Source: Akkermansia muciniphila | Lineage (GTDB): Bacteria; Verrucomicrobiota; Verrucomicrobiia; Verrucomicrobiales; V1-33 | Reading direction: 5' to 3' | DNA length: 64,000 bases | Assembly: GCA_945861415.1 (NCBI GenBank) | Contig: CAMAUV010000007.1 | Coordinates: 1-64,000 of the forward strand | Part shown: positions 1-10,112 of the stretch, in pieces | Layout of the letters: each line of letters opens with the position of its first letter | Position numbering within the stretch: position 1 is the stretch's first letter | Program-made: the position numbers and the translations under genes | Notes under the pieces: generated by a model | The model's input: the letters and a program-made list of their open reading frames with translations, nothing else | The model's database searches: none | What the model was told of the DNA's origin: nothing

Positions 1-157
1 AAGCCTCCGCTGCGGGCTGCGCACGGCCCTCCGCTGCGCTCCGGACCGTGCTGCGCCCTCCGCTCCAGCTTCCCAAAATCGGCCCTCCCCCCGCACCAAG
101 CTTGACATCCTGGGCAGGCGGATTAACTACAGGGACGCGCCGGGCAGCATAGCTTAG
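1..157. other. GC-rich junction sequence without a gene
   Basis: This stretch has no convincing gene. It begins with a degenerate repeat in which CCTCCGCTGCG or close variants occur three times in about 65 bases. A TAG at 155-157 closes the reading frame of the CotH remnant that follows. It probably marks a deletion or insertion junction, because the downstream gene lacks its first half. Nothing recognisable as a transposase or att site is visible. Confidence 0.4.
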
Positions 158-169
158 CTTAGCCAGTCG

Positions 170-2395
170 GTGGCCGGACTTCGGGGTCCACTTCACTATT
201 TCACGAAGGACCGGCAGGGCAGACTGACTGCAGGTCCTTTGTGGGATTTCGACCGCTCCATGGACTCAACTGACGGACGGGACAACAACTACTCCACGTG
301 GCGAGGGGAAACCGGTGACCTCGGCACGGATTTCTTCCAGTATCCATGGTATAACGAGATGTTCAGAGATCAGAACTTCTGGCAGGCGTGGATTGATCGT
401 TACGAGGATTTGCGTCAGGGGGCTCTGAGTCACGCCCATGTTCAGGAGGCGATTGCCGCGGAGACTGCGGAACTTGCCTCAGCCGCTGCCCGCAACTTTG
501 TCCGCTGGGCCGACAAGCCTCCGAGATTTGGCGGGTGGTCCGGGGAAGTGGCCAACCTGCAAAATTTTCTACTCAATCAGCTCTCATGGATGGATTCGCA
601 ATTCACCCGCCCGCCGACTGCCAACACTTCGGGAGGGACGGCAGCCTCCAGATTCAGTCTCAAATTGAATTCGCCTTCGCTTTCGAGGCCCGATGCAAAG
701 ATTTACTACACGATCGACGGCTCGGACCCCCGGCTCTTTGACACCACGAACAACCAGCAGATCGTCACCACTGCATTTATCCCGCTGGATTCCCCGGTGA
801 AAGTGATGCTGCCAGTCAGCGATCCGGGGACCTCATGGCGCAGTGGTTCATCATACGACGACTCCGCATGGTGGAGCGGAACGCAGGGTGTTGGCTACGA
901 CGACGCCACCGACTACGATCCATTCATCGGATTCAATCTGGAGTCTCCACCTCCGGAACGGCGGATGAAAAACGTCATACAATCCTGCTATCTTCGTTAT
1001 CACTTCACCGCATCGGCCGGGCAGATCTCGGAGATGACCTTTCTCAAGCTGCGGGCCCGCTGTGACGACGGAATAGTTGTCTGGCTAAATGGCATCAAGT
1101 TGCCCGCCTCGATCAAGGAGCCATCGCCACTTTTATGGAATAGCGGTGCTACTACCAACACTCCTGACACAATGGCGCGGCAGTTTGTGGAGTTCAACCT
1201 CACCACTAATCCCCATTCGGTGATGGTTCCGGGTGACAACGTGCTGGCGGTGCATGGATTAAACTTCGGGCTGAATTCGTCTGACTTCCTGATCCAGCTG
1301 GAACTGACGGGAGGCCATGTGCCGGTGGACGGGCCGGAGATTTCCCCATCGGCCATCGAATACACGGGCCCGGTAAGTGTTACTGCCACCACCCATTTTG
1401 TAGCCCGCACATTTGATCCTGCTGGGCCCTTCACTCCATATGCGGCGGGGCACACCCCGGTAGGCAGCCACTGGAGTGCGCCGCTTCGGCTAAGCCTGCT
1501 GGTCGGCACCGAACCACCTTCCGCCAGTGCCCTTCGCCTTGTCGAAATCATGTATCACCCGCCGCCAATCTCAGAGGCGGAATCGGCTGCCGGTTTTGAC
1601 AGTCGTGAGCATTTCGAATACCTCGTTCTGGAGAATATTTCGGCTTCCCCGCTGAATCTGGCAGGGATGCAGGTCACAAACGGTATTACCTTTACCATGC
1701 CGCTGGGCCCGCTGAGCGTTTTGCACCCCAAGCAGCGTGCGTTGCTGGTCAAAAACCGGGCCGCTTTTGAATTCCGCTACACGACGCCATACGTGATCCT
1801 AGGCGAATACGGCGGCTCCCTTTCTAATGGAGGTGAAAAGATTGAGATTCTCTCCGCCGCCGGAAGCGGCCTGCTGGCCATCGCATGGGATGATGAACCC
1901 GGCTGGCATGCGAAGACCGACGGAAAAGGCTACTCGCTCGTGCTCCGCGACGGTGCTGCGGAGTTTGGCACTGCCGGGGCATGGCGGCCAAGTCTTGATC
2001 CCATGGGCGAGTTGAATCGTTCTCCGGGTTTCAATGGCTGGCAGTCGGCGTGGTTTCCAAATGGCGGCGCTGATGCGCTGCCTCTTTCCGATCCGGACAA
2101 GGATGGATCATCCAATGCCGCAGAGTTTGCCGCCGCCACCTCGCCACTGGCTCCTGATGCTGGGGCTCAACCGGTCGCCGGAGCCCCTGACGCGAGCTGC
2201 TTCTCCATCTCGCTACGACGTCGGCGTGGAGTCAATGCATGGGCGCTGGAAGGATCCAATGACATGGCCTTGTGGACCCCGGTTTTTGCGACGCCCGCTG
2301 TTACCCCAAACGCTGACGGCTCGGAGACCGTGGTATGGTGCTTCCCCAAATCGACCGCCAAAACGTTTTACCGGGCGAGGTCTTACGTGAAGTGA
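170..2395 (+). pseudogene. 5'-truncated CotH kinase-family secreted protein
   Basis: The readable frame (741 residues from a GTG at 170) starts inside a CotH-type kinase domain. A DFD metal-binding motif (LWDFDRSMDS) lies near residue 25 and the kinase C-lobe follows to about residue 145. The N-lobe, the catalytic loop and any signal peptide are missing, and a TAG at 155-157 blocks the frame upstream. After the kinase come a chitobiase/hexosaminidase C-terminal-like domain (YYTIDGSDPR, about 180), a galactose-binding-like module (about 210-380) and a lamin-tail-like domain (VEIMYHPPP, about 455-590). Such proteins are large secreted surface proteins in Verrucomicrobia. Seen: loss of the front. 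Inferred: a broken remnant. A short expressed protein from the GTG cannot be excluded. Confidence 0.75.
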
Positions 2396-2521
2396 ATAAA
2401 GTCTTTCGTTGTTTTCTCCGAAGCGATTTCCGAAAACCCACCTGATTAACGCTGAACACTTTCCCAAGCCCAAAATCAGCACTCGCCCAGTGCTGGCGTC
2501 CTGCCCAGTCCTGTCTCTGTT

Positions 2522-2830
2522 CTCCCTTCCATCGGCGGGAAGCACCGCCAGCTATTCTCGCCCCACAGAGAGTATTTGCACCGCGGACTCAGTGCGAAAG
2601 TCATCGCGAAGCTGGAAGCCGAAAACAGCATCCGGCGCTAGATGCTACTCTAGCGTGTGCAGCGCTTCGCTCGCGGCGCGACCATTGGTAGCCGGGAGTT
2701 CATCAACGGATGGTTCGCGCGATACCGCACATGGTTTAAAGGTAGCAGCGTAGAAAATCTGAAGACCGCAGGGCGCGAAACACACGAGGAATAGAGGGGC
2801 TTCTACAGACTACGAAAGTTGGAGGACTGA
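2522..2830 (+). pseudogene. Decayed REP-associated (Y1) transposase, C-terminal part
   Basis: One forward frame resembles the end of REP-associated tyrosine transposases (IS200/IS605-like Y1 superfamily). It reads HREYLHRGLSAKVIAKLEAE, then two TAG stops (2639-2641 and 2651-2653), then FARGATIGSREFINGWFARY. A further TAG follows before RGFYRLRKL and the terminal TGA at 2828-2830. The family's C-terminal signature is a '[F/Y]..GAVIGS..F[V/I]' block followed by a basic 'GLYRLR.LR' tail, and both are visible. The catalytic HUH and Tyr part is absent and the frame is broken three times, so it is dead. It is a footprint of a mobile element next to the truncated CotH gene. Confidence 0.55.
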
Positions 2831-2935
2831 AGCTGCAGGCTTCCTAAGAAAATGAATGCCGTCGCTCACACATCAGGGACGGCGGAGCAAAGATGGGGAA
2901 ACGGAAAAAATACGCGTGGGGAAGGGGGCTATTAG

Positions 2936-5806
2936 TTACTTGCCGGTCTTTTCCTTCTTTCCTTCGGCGGGTTTGGCGGTGGAGACGATCGTCAGCGTGG
3001 TGGCCTTATCCGCACTGAGGTAATCTTTGGCGAGACGGTTCAAGTCAGTAAGAGTGACATCCTTGAAGTCGTCTGTCATCGTCCGCGCCCAGTCGAGTCG
3101 CTCCGGTTTTGACTGCGATGGACCGACAACAATGCCGAGCCAGTAGCTGTTGCTTCGGCGCTGTTCCTCAAGGCCGGTGAGGATCGGTTTGCGAGCACGA
3201 GCCAGTTCATCTTCGCTGATACCTTTTTCGGCAACGCCGGCGGCGATGTCTCGAGCGATGGCTGTGAGCTTTTTGGCCTGTTTGTTGTCCGTGGACATCA
3301 TCGCCATGAACTGGCCGTAGCCCGTCCACGTGTCGCTCATCATGCTGGCCACGTCAGGACTGTAACTCTCGCCCAACTCTTCACGCACCTTGAGGCGGAC
3401 CCGGTCGGACACGATTTCAGAGAGTAGGCTGAGCTGACGGCTGAGTTTCACATTCTTGCGGCGATCGGTCGTGGGCCAGAGGACAAGGGCCATGCTTTTG
3501 GGAATCTTGGAATCGAAGGCGAATTCCTTCTCCTTTACCCCACCGGGGAATTTGACAGACGTGCGCAGATCCTCATGGCCAAGTCGCTCGGTGGCACGGG
3601 CAGGCAGAGAACCGACGGTGGCCTTGGCGGCGGCGATAACCTCTTTCACTTCAAGGTCTCCAACGACACCGATTTCGAGATAACCGGTCCGCAACTGGGG
3701 CTCGAGCCACTCCTTCACCTCCCCCATGGTGCGGGCGGCGATTTCCTCCTGCTGCGGAAAAACAAAGCGATAATCATCGCCGTGCATAAACGCATTGCCT
3801 TGGGATTGCATCACGCCCTCAGGGGTATGGCTGAGCTGCTGAAAGAGCCCTGTCAGGCCCATTTTGAGGCGGGGCACGCCGTCCTCCCGCCAACCTGGGT
3901 CGCTGAGAAACGCCGCAAGGAGTTGGAACTGGTTGGTGAGGTCCTTGCGGTTGGTTTTGCCGGTCAGAGAGAAAGCATCGTCGCCCACACTGAAATTGAT
4001 ATCCACCGTCTTACCCGCGAGCACGCGCTGGAGGTCATCGATACTGTGTTTCCCCAGAGCCCCGTTTTCGAAGGTGTATTGAGCAAAGAGGGCAAGGCCA
4101 GGCGTGGTTTTAGGAGCGGTAAGCTTACCGTCGCCAAAAGAGGCACTGTATTCAATGGTGTCCTTCTTGAAGTCGGTGGGTTTGATGTTGAGCCGGACCC
4201 CGTTGGCGAAGGTTACCTGGGTAATCTGCAAATCTTCGACGACTTTCTCCGCCGTTACTTTGCCCGGATCGCCAAAACTGGTGTAGCCCCAGATAGCTTC
4301 TGCTTCCTCCTTCTGTGGAGCGACTTCTACGCCACGACTCTTTTTCCATACAGCAGCAATTTTCTTTTCGGAGTCATCCAGAGTGAGGTTACCTCCGATA
4401 AAGATATTGATGTCTTCGCTGCTCCAGCCCTCCTTGAGGGCCACGTGGCACTGCTCGACAGTGATTTTTGGCAGTTCCGCTTTAGCCCACGCGAGCGAAT
4501 CGTCCGGGTGCGTAAACACCTTGCGGTCTGAAACATTGGACGCGATCACATCGGCTAGAGCCCGACTCTTGCGAGTGAGCACGCCTTTGGCTTCGTTCTC
4601 CAGCGCGGTCATCACATTGGCCGCAGCTTCCGTTAGTTCGCTTTTGGTGAAGCCGTGGAGCACGGCGCGGCGCAGCTCCTGCTCGCCTGCGGCGAGGGCC
4701 TTGTCCCAGCTTTCCGGTTTGGAAGTGATCTCGAGCCCGAAACTCTCCACGAAGTGCATCCAGTCTTGTGAAGTGGCCCCGGCAGCGAGGAAGGCAGAAT
4801 CAGGTTTCTTGCTCAGGATTTCGAAACGCCGGTTAAGCATGGCATTGGCCAGCGAACGGATCAGTTCGATGCGCCGGGTCTCGCTGTTGTGTGGCCTCCG
4901 GGGAGAAGGGCGGGGCGTCTCCACCTGAATAGTAACCTGCGCGCCCTCTTTCTCCGTATGAACTTTCGTGCGCAGCCCATTGCCCGTCGTCACTTTCCCA
5001 ATACTCGGATTCGGCGTGCTTTTCGCAGGGGCTTTGAGGTCGGTGAAATGCTCGGCAATGACCGGCTTAATGTCGTTCGGCTTCACGTCCCCCACTACGA
5101 TCACGGTCATACGCTCCGGGGTGTACCATTTCTTGTAGAAATCGAGAAACTGCTGCCGCGGCGCAGTTTTGAGCACCTCCTCGGTGCCGATAGGCAGACG
5201 GTTGGGGATGAGCGATTCAGGCAGGCCGAACTTGAATCCTTCGATCATAGTTCGGAAATCTACTGAATCCCGCGCATTCTTTTCACTGAGGATAACGCCG
5301 CGCTCCTTTTCGATCTCTTCCGCCCCGATGATCATGCCGTCGGCTACGTCGCGCATCCAGAGCATGCCCTGGTCGAGGAGCCTTTTGTCATTGTCCGGCA
5401 TTTCCAGCTTATAGACGGTTTCGTCGAAGGATGTGTGTGCGTTCGTATCCGCGCCAAAAGCCATACCGAGGCGCTGAAAGAACTCGATCATCTCATTGGC
5501 CGGATAATGCTTCGTGCCGTTGAAGGCCATGTGCTCCATGAAGTGAGCCAGTCCCTGTTGCTTGTCCGTTTCCATCAATGAACCAGCAGCGATGTGCAAT
5601 CGCATGGAAACACGCTTCGGCGGCTCGGCATTGGGCAGAATGAGGTAGCGCAGGCCGTTGTCCAGTCTTCCAAAGACGAGCTTAGGGTCCGGCTTTAGAT
5701 CGCTCGCCTCATGCGGCCATGTGACAGCAGGCGTTAGCGAATCCTGCGCAGCGGCAAGGACGAGACTGGACAGACAAACGTTAAGAACAAGCGTGGTGAG
5801 TTTCAT
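2936..5806 (-). CDS. M16 (insulinase/pitrilysin-like) zinc metallopeptidase, secreted
   Basis: 956 residues with a signal peptide (MKLTTLVLNVCLSSLVLAAA). The zinc-binding inverted motif HxxEH of peptidase family M16 is intact as HFMEH at residues 88-92. Downstream acidic residues in the helix after the motif fit the third ligand region. The layout is an active N-terminal M16 domain, the M16_C domain and a second, inactive M16-like half, giving the usual length for the single-chain two-halves form (900-960). It probably degrades peptides in the periplasm. The gene stands alone: the next minus-strand gene upstream is about 180 bases away. It ends in a lysine-rich tail. The family call is strong; the substrate is unknown. 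Confidence 0.93.
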   Translation of the reverse strand: MKLTTLVLNVCLSSLVLAAAQDSLTPAVTWPHEASDLKPDPKLVFGRLDNGLRYLILPNAEPPKRVSMRLHIAAGSLMETDKQQGLAHFMEHMAFNGTKHYPANEMIEFFQRLGMAFGADTNAHTSFDETVYKLEMPDNDKRLLDQGMLWMRDVADGMIIGAEEIEKERGVILSEKNARDSVDFRTMIEGFKFGLPESLIPNRLPIGTEEVLKTAPRQQFLDFYKKWYTPERMTVIVVGDVKPNDIKPVIAEHFTDLKAPAKSTPNPSIGKVTTGNGLRTKVHTEKEGAQVTIQVETPRPSPRRPHNSETRRIELIRSLANAMLNRRFEILSKKPDSAFLAAGATSQDWMHFVESFGLEITSKPESWDKALAAGEQELRRAVLHGFTKSELTEAAANVMTALENEAKGVLTRKSRALADVIASNVSDRKVFTHPDDSLAWAKAELPKITVEQCHVALKEGWSSEDINIFIGGNLTLDDSEKKIAAVWKKSRGVEVAPQKEEAEAIWGYTSFGDPGKVTAEKVVEDLQITQVTFANGVRLNIKPTDFKKDTIEYSASFGDGKLTAPKTTPGLALFAQYTFENGALGKHSIDDLQRVLAGKTVDINFSVGDDAFSLTGKTNRKDLTNQFQLLAAFLSDPGWREDGVPRLKMGLTGLFQQLSHTPEGVMQSQGNAFMHGDDYRFVFPQQEEIAARTMGEVKEWLEPQLRTGYLEIGVVGDLEVKEVIAAAKATVGSLPARATERLGHEDLRTSVKFPGGVKEKEFAFDSKIPKSMALVLWPTTDRRKNVKLSRQLSLLSEIVSDRVRLKVREELGESYSPDVASMMSDTWTGYGQFMAMMSTDNKQAKKLTAIARDIAAGVAEKGISEDELARARKPILTGLEEQRRSNSYWLGIVVGPSQSKPERLDWARTMTDDFKDVTLTDLNRLAKDYLSADKATTLTIVSTAKPAEGKKEKTGK

Positions 5807-5984
5807 GTTGGAAAGAATCGGTAGGTGGCGGGCGAGAGTCGCGAAGCGCCACCGGGGGAAAGGATTATCTCGGAGATTTGCGACTTAGTTGTTCCACCTG
5901 ACATGGCAGGGGAGCGACAAGCGCAGTAAGCCATACCACGCGGACGCAGTGTACGAATGCCTTAACAGCCATCCAGTGATCTCT

Positions 5985-7337
5985 TTAAATCGAGCCCCAC
6001 CCTTCTCGCCATTCAGTCTTCAGCCACTTGTTCGCGGCGGAGTCGTTGGTAAACTTCATCGACTTTGCGTCCCACTCGAGACGCACACCCGGGCGGCGCA
6101 CTGCGATCATTCCCAGCAGGCCGATCTCACTCAGGGCTCCGCCATAAGAGAAGGGCGAGCCCGCCGGACGGTTATCGCGCACGGCATTCAGCCAGTCCAT
6201 CTGGTGATTCCCGTCCTTCACTCGCGGAATCTTTTCTTCGGGACGCTTAAAGTCCTTCAGCAATTCCGGCGTGATGATATGCGGACTGCTTCCCCCATGT
6301 GAACCGTGCATGATGCGGCCTTTATCCCCGATGACGATCGCCCCGATGCCCACCGGCTTGCGGTCCTGCTTCTTGAGGTCCTCGTGCTGGGGAATGGCAA
6401 AATCCCCATCGTGCCAAATGATTTTCACCGGCCCGCGACTGCCCTTGGCGGCGAATTCAAATGTGATGCGCGTGCCCTTCGGGTAAAACTCTACATCCTT
6501 CTCCGGGTCATAATCCTTTACCTCCGCTGTGATGGCCGTGGGCAAGTCGAGGTCCAGCGCCCAGACGGACGGGTCCAGAACGTGGCACACCCAGTCACCA
6601 ATACATCCGCTGCCAAAAGCCGAAAACCCGCGCCAGTTGAACGGGAGATACGCCGGATGATAATCCCGCGGCTTCAGCGGCCCCAGCCACAGATCCCAGT
6701 CAAGTTCCGGGGGAAGCGGCGGCTTTTGCTTCAGCTCCTCGCGCACCCGGGTAAGGTGATAAATATCCTTAAACGCATCACACCCGGCGTGCACTTCGGT
6801 CACGTTCCCGATTATGCCCGCCTGCACCATTTCCGTAAACGACCGGATACTATGCGAAGAGTGCCCCTGATTTCCCACCTGCGTGATCAGTTTCTTCTCA
6901 TTCGCCACTTTCTGTAGCGAACGCACCTCCGCCACAGTGTGGCACAGCGGCTTTTCACAGTAGACGTGCTTCCCATTCTGCATTGCCGCCATGCAGGCCA
7001 CATAGTGCGTGTGGTCCGGCGTGGCCACCAACACCGCATCGATCTTGCCCGACATCTCGTCGAACATTTTGCGGAAGTCCTTAAAGCGTTTCGCGTCCGG
7101 GAATTTCTTGAAACTATCCGCCGCGCGGCGATCATCCACGTCGCATAAGGCCACAATGTCCTCCGAGGCCATTTGGTTTAAATCTGAGCCACCCTGCCCG
7201 CCACAGCCTATTACTGCCAGACGAATTTTACTGTTCGGCGAGGGTTTGCCTTCCTGCGCCCTGACGACATGCGAGGGCACGACTTGAAATCCAAAAGCAG
7301 CAGTGGCAGCGGCGGGAATAAATGTTCGACGTTTCAT
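5985..7337 (-). CDS. Gfo/Idh/MocA-family NAD(P)-dependent oxidoreductase, Tat-exported
   Basis: 450 residues from the ATG at 7337. This start is preceded by a strong GGAGG ribosome-binding site and begins a Tat signal (MKRRTFIPAAATAAFGF with the twin arginine), so I prefer it to an ATG 26 codons upstream. The Rossmann motif is AVIGCGGQGG at about 42-51. The family's EKP motif appears as VYCEKPLCHT and supplies the lysine used in catalysis. The C-terminal half is the usual alpha/beta substrate domain. Verrucomicrobia and Planctomycetes carry many such exported paralogues acting on sugars or sugar acids. The substrate cannot be told from sequence. The gene follows the ApbE-like gene on the same strand with about 90 bases between. 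Confidence 0.92.
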   Translation of the reverse strand: MKRRTFIPAAATAAFGFQVVPSHVVRAQEGKPSPNSKIRLAVIGCGGQGGSDLNQMASEDIVALCDVDDRRAADSFKKFPDAKRFKDFRKMFDEMSGKIDAVLVATPDHTHYVACMAAMQNGKHVYCEKPLCHTVAEVRSLQKVANEKKLITQVGNQGHSSHSIRSFTEMVQAGIIGNVTEVHAGCDAFKDIYHLTRVREELKQKPPLPPELDWDLWLGPLKPRDYHPAYLPFNWRGFSAFGSGCIGDWVCHVLDPSVWALDLDLPTAITAEVKDYDPEKDVEFYPKGTRITFEFAAKGSRGPVKIIWHDGDFAIPQHEDLKKQDRKPVGIGAIVIGDKGRIMHGSHGGSSPHIITPELLKDFKRPEEKIPRVKDGNHQMDWLNAVRDNRPAGSPFSYGGALSEIGLLGMIAVRRPGVRLEWDAKSMKFTNDSAANKWLKTEWREGWGSI

Positions 7338-7430
7338 AGGCTGCCTCCATCTCCTCAAAATTTGCCAGCGCAACCCCGCTAGTGCGGATACCCAAAACCC
7401 CCTCCGCCCTGTCATTTCCCACGGCCGGCA

Positions 7431-8285
7431 TCAATCCTCCACAAACAGGCACTGCACGTCCGGGTACTGTTTAAGGAAGGATGTGATCTCGCGGCGGTTC
7501 ATGACCATAAAGGCGGTACTGAGGGCATCTGCGAGGGTCGCGCTAGGGGCGATGGACCAGCGGATGATGCGACGGAGATCGACTAACTTCGCACTGCGGG
7601 GATCGATGACATGCGCGCCTTTGACCTGAAAGCCCGTTCCGCTCACGGCCTGATCTTTGAGCGCGAAAGGCTCGGGGGCTCCGGCGCGAACGAGCCAGCC
7701 ATCATGACCGGGAAGGGCTCCCATGGCGAGGATGGTGCTGGTGCCAGCATTGAGCAGAGCATTTGAAATGCTCCACTGCTCACGCAGTAGCATGGCGGCC
7801 TGATCAAGCGCGTAACCTTTGCCGATGGCTCCAAGATCGATGAGCATGTTGTCGGCGCGGGGCGTCACGGTCATGGCTTCCATGTCGATGTCCAGCAGTC
7901 CGTAGCCGCAGCGGGCACGGGCTTCGTCGATCTCCTGCTTGGTGGCTTTGCGGGGCGCGCCGTCGGACCAGCGCAGCACGGGCAGGAGCGGGCCTATGGT
8001 CACATCAAAGGCGCCGCCGGTCTGCTCCCAGACTTCTTTTCCATAGCTGAGGCAGTCCATGGCGGCGTTAGCAATCTCGACCACGCGTCCGGCGGAGTTT
8101 CCGTTGAGGCGGCCAATATCGCTCCACGGGACGTATCGGCTGAGTTGCTGCTCAAGGGAGTCGATGTCATCCCAAACGGCCTGAGCGGCCCTCGCGGCTT
8201 CGCCTGCCGAGTCGTGCACGAGGGTAAGCTCAAAGCGGGTGGCCATAGCATCGTGGCCAAAGCGGCGGACGTTGGGGTCGCTCAT
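7431..8285 (-). CDS. FAD:protein FMN transferase (ApbE-like)
   Basis: 284 residues from the ATG at 8285, which overlaps the TGA of the upstream Agl23-like gene (ATGA), a sign of translational coupling. ApbE-family motifs are clear: GKGYALDQA (FAD-binding region), NAGTSTILAMG, the SGTGFQVKGAHVIDPRS segment (Mg/FAD site), and ADALSTAFMV near the end. The family attaches FMN through a phosphoester to Thr or Ser of target flavoproteins such as NqrB/NqrC, RnfG or NosR-type proteins. No signal peptide or lipobox is visible at the N-terminus, unlike most ApbE proteins, so it may act in the cytosol. No target flavoprotein is encoded in the window. Confidence 0.88.
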   Translation of the reverse strand: MSDPNVRRFGHDAMATRFELTLVHDSAGEAARAAQAVWDDIDSLEQQLSRYVPWSDIGRLNGNSAGRVVEIANAAMDCLSYGKEVWEQTGGAFDVTIGPLLPVLRWSDGAPRKATKQEIDEARARCGYGLLDIDMEAMTVTPRADNMLIDLGAIGKGYALDQAAMLLREQWSISNALLNAGTSTILAMGALPGHDGWLVRAGAPEPFALKDQAVSGTGFQVKGAHVIDPRSAKLVDLRRIIRWSIAPSATLADALSTAFMVMNRREITSFLKQYPDVQCLFVED

Positions 8286-9997
8286 TGCTGGACTGACAGC
8301 GCGGGCCACGGCTGTCGGCTCACGTATTGGTCCCATAGTTCCTTTTTGACGTAGAGGCTAAGCGATCCGGCGGTGTGCAGCGTGACGAAGTCCTTGGCGA
8401 ACTTTTGATCGAATCCCTCCAACTGCCCGGCCGAGCGGAGCTGCTCGCGCCAGAGAGTGTCAGCGTCCGTACTGAAGAGCATAACCGCGGCGGTCTCCGG
8501 GTCCGGAGTCACTGTACCGGGCTTCCAGACGTAGTTGGGGAAGCGTTTGCCAAGGAACCACGGCATGGGCCAGCCGCCATTGGGGTCGATTTGGAAGATA
8601 CGCATGTTTCTTCCTTCGGGCGAAAGTTCGGCGATGCGCTCCAGTTTCGCGACGCACTCGATTACTCCGGGGGAGGTCATACTGTAGTTAAGCGGATTCC
8701 GCGAATCGGCGGCGAAGGCGCGACTCATGCGCCATGCTTGGAGGCCAAGCTGCAGGCTCACCAGTGTCAGCAGCGCGGTCGCGACGCGCCGGGCTAGTCG
8801 GTTCCAGAAGAGGCTCACCAATTTCTCCGCGCCCAGACCGGCCATGAGCAGCAGACCGTGCCATGCCCCCATGATGCACCATGGCGTCTTGTAGCGAATG
8901 ATGGCGTAAATAAGAAACGTGGCCACGGAATAGACCGCAAGAAAGCGCACCAAATGCGTGCTCTGATTACGCGCCGGTTTCGCGGTGAATGCGGAGACGC
9001 AGCCAATGAATGCGAGAAGCATCAGTGCCCCTTCGGTGTAAATAAAGCGTCGGGCGTCGGCATCGAATCCCAGCGCCCACTGCAGGCCCTTCCAGGAAAC
9101 CAGACCTTCCGCAGGCCGACCGGTAAAAGTGCCTCCCCACAGCAGCTCTAGGTAATAAGTGAACCCTTTCTCATGCCCCTGCCCGCCCGCGCGGCCAATC
9201 ATATTGAGATAGGTGGCCGCGCTGTCCGCCACGCCCTTCCATTCGGTAAAAAACTGAGAATAGAGCGCCACGCTCGCCGCGGTGGCGGAGAGGACGAAGA
9301 TGAGCAGGTGCGAGCCTTTCACCGGGGATTTGCGGCTGCGGTTGACCACACCTAAGCCCGCTCCGGCCAACCAGAATTCCACGATGTAAACGGCCAGCAG
9401 CGCCGCGCCCATGGCCGCAAAGTGCAGGACGCAGGTTTCCTTGGTCGCGTGCATCGCCCCCGCGCTCAGACCGGCCCACACCAGCCACTTTGTCTCGCGG
9501 GTGATCCAGTAGCGCCAGCCGCAGCCGATGCAGCCAAAGGTGAAGAACACCAGCAGCACCTCCATGATAAAGTAGCGGCTGTAGAACACCATGATGGGTG
9601 AGACCGCGATGAACACCGCCGCCCAGCCCAACGCCAGTTTTCCCATGCCGTCGGCAGCTAGCAACAGTAATACCAACAACGCCAGTCCATAGAGCGCCGG
9701 AACAAGGCGCAGTTTACTCTCCGTAGCCTCCTCCCAGTCTGTGCCGGTGATCCACAGCAGCGGCCGCGCGCTGTAGAGCAGCGTGGGGCCGTGGTGGTCC
9801 ACGGGATCATACAGATACTCACCCTGCATCATTTCGTGCAGTTTCACCGCCTGCGTACTCTCGTCCGTGTGCATGGGCTTCAGTTCACGCGACGGCAGAC
9901 GCAGGAAGCAGGCCGCCACCAGGGCCAGCAGGATCAGGATCAGCGCGCGGGATAATTCGGAGCTTTCCTCCCGGGCGTTTGGAGACGACAGTTTCAC
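8282..9997 (-). CDS. GT-C glycosyltransferase-like membrane protein (Agl23/TIGR03663-like)
   Basis: 571 residues with about ten hydrophobic segments. The first extracytoplasmic loop carries the acidic HTDES motif expected for GT-C (family 39-like) glycosyltransferases, followed by DHHGPTLLY. The loop motifs FYSRYFIMEVLLVFF and HATKETCVL match the 'flippase activity-associated protein Agl23' group. Family members are thought to use polyprenyl-linked sugars at the membrane. The C-terminal 120 residues form a soluble domain. The stop codon overlaps the start of the ApbE-like gene, so the two are co-translated. Why an FMN transferase is coupled to it is unclear. Confidence 0.8.
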   Translation of the reverse strand: MKLSSPNAREESSELSRALILILLALVAACFLRLPSRELKPMHTDESTQAVKLHEMMQGEYLYDPVDHHGPTLLYSARPLLWITGTDWEEATESKLRLVPALYGLALLVLLLLAADGMGKLALGWAAVFIAVSPIMVFYSRYFIMEVLLVFFTFGCIGCGWRYWITRETKWLVWAGLSAGAMHATKETCVLHFAAMGAALLAVYIVEFWLAGAGLGVVNRSRKSPVKGSHLLIFVLSATAASVALYSQFFTEWKGVADSAATYLNMIGRAGGQGHEKGFTYYLELLWGGTFTGRPAEGLVSWKGLQWALGFDADARRFIYTEGALMLLAFIGCVSAFTAKPARNQSTHLVRFLAVYSVATFLIYAIIRYKTPWCIMGAWHGLLLMAGLGAEKLVSLFWNRLARRVATALLTLVSLQLGLQAWRMSRAFAADSRNPLNYSMTSPGVIECVAKLERIAELSPEGRNMRIFQIDPNGGWPMPWFLGKRFPNYVWKPGTVTPDPETAAVMLFSTDADTLWREQLRSAGQLEGFDQKFAKDFVTLHTAGSLSLYVKKELWDQYVSRQPWPALSVQQ

Positions 9998-10112
9998 ACA
10001 TCACGCATAACCCCGGAGCCGGGAATGCAAGGTGGAATGCCCGCCTGTTTTTTCCCGGCCGGTTTCCTCCCGCTTGCTACCGGCCCGCACCGCGCTCCCA
10101 GTCTTACTCATT

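Noticed and set aside
282-300. AACAACTAC run in the CotH remnant as a possible DGR template
   Set aside because: It lies inside conserved CotH kinase coding sequence and does not match the framework of the variable region at 58714-58800.
3575-4531. 318-codon open frame on the plus strand opposite the M16 gene
   Set aside because: It is antisense to a complete, motif-bearing M16 peptidase and shows no family features.
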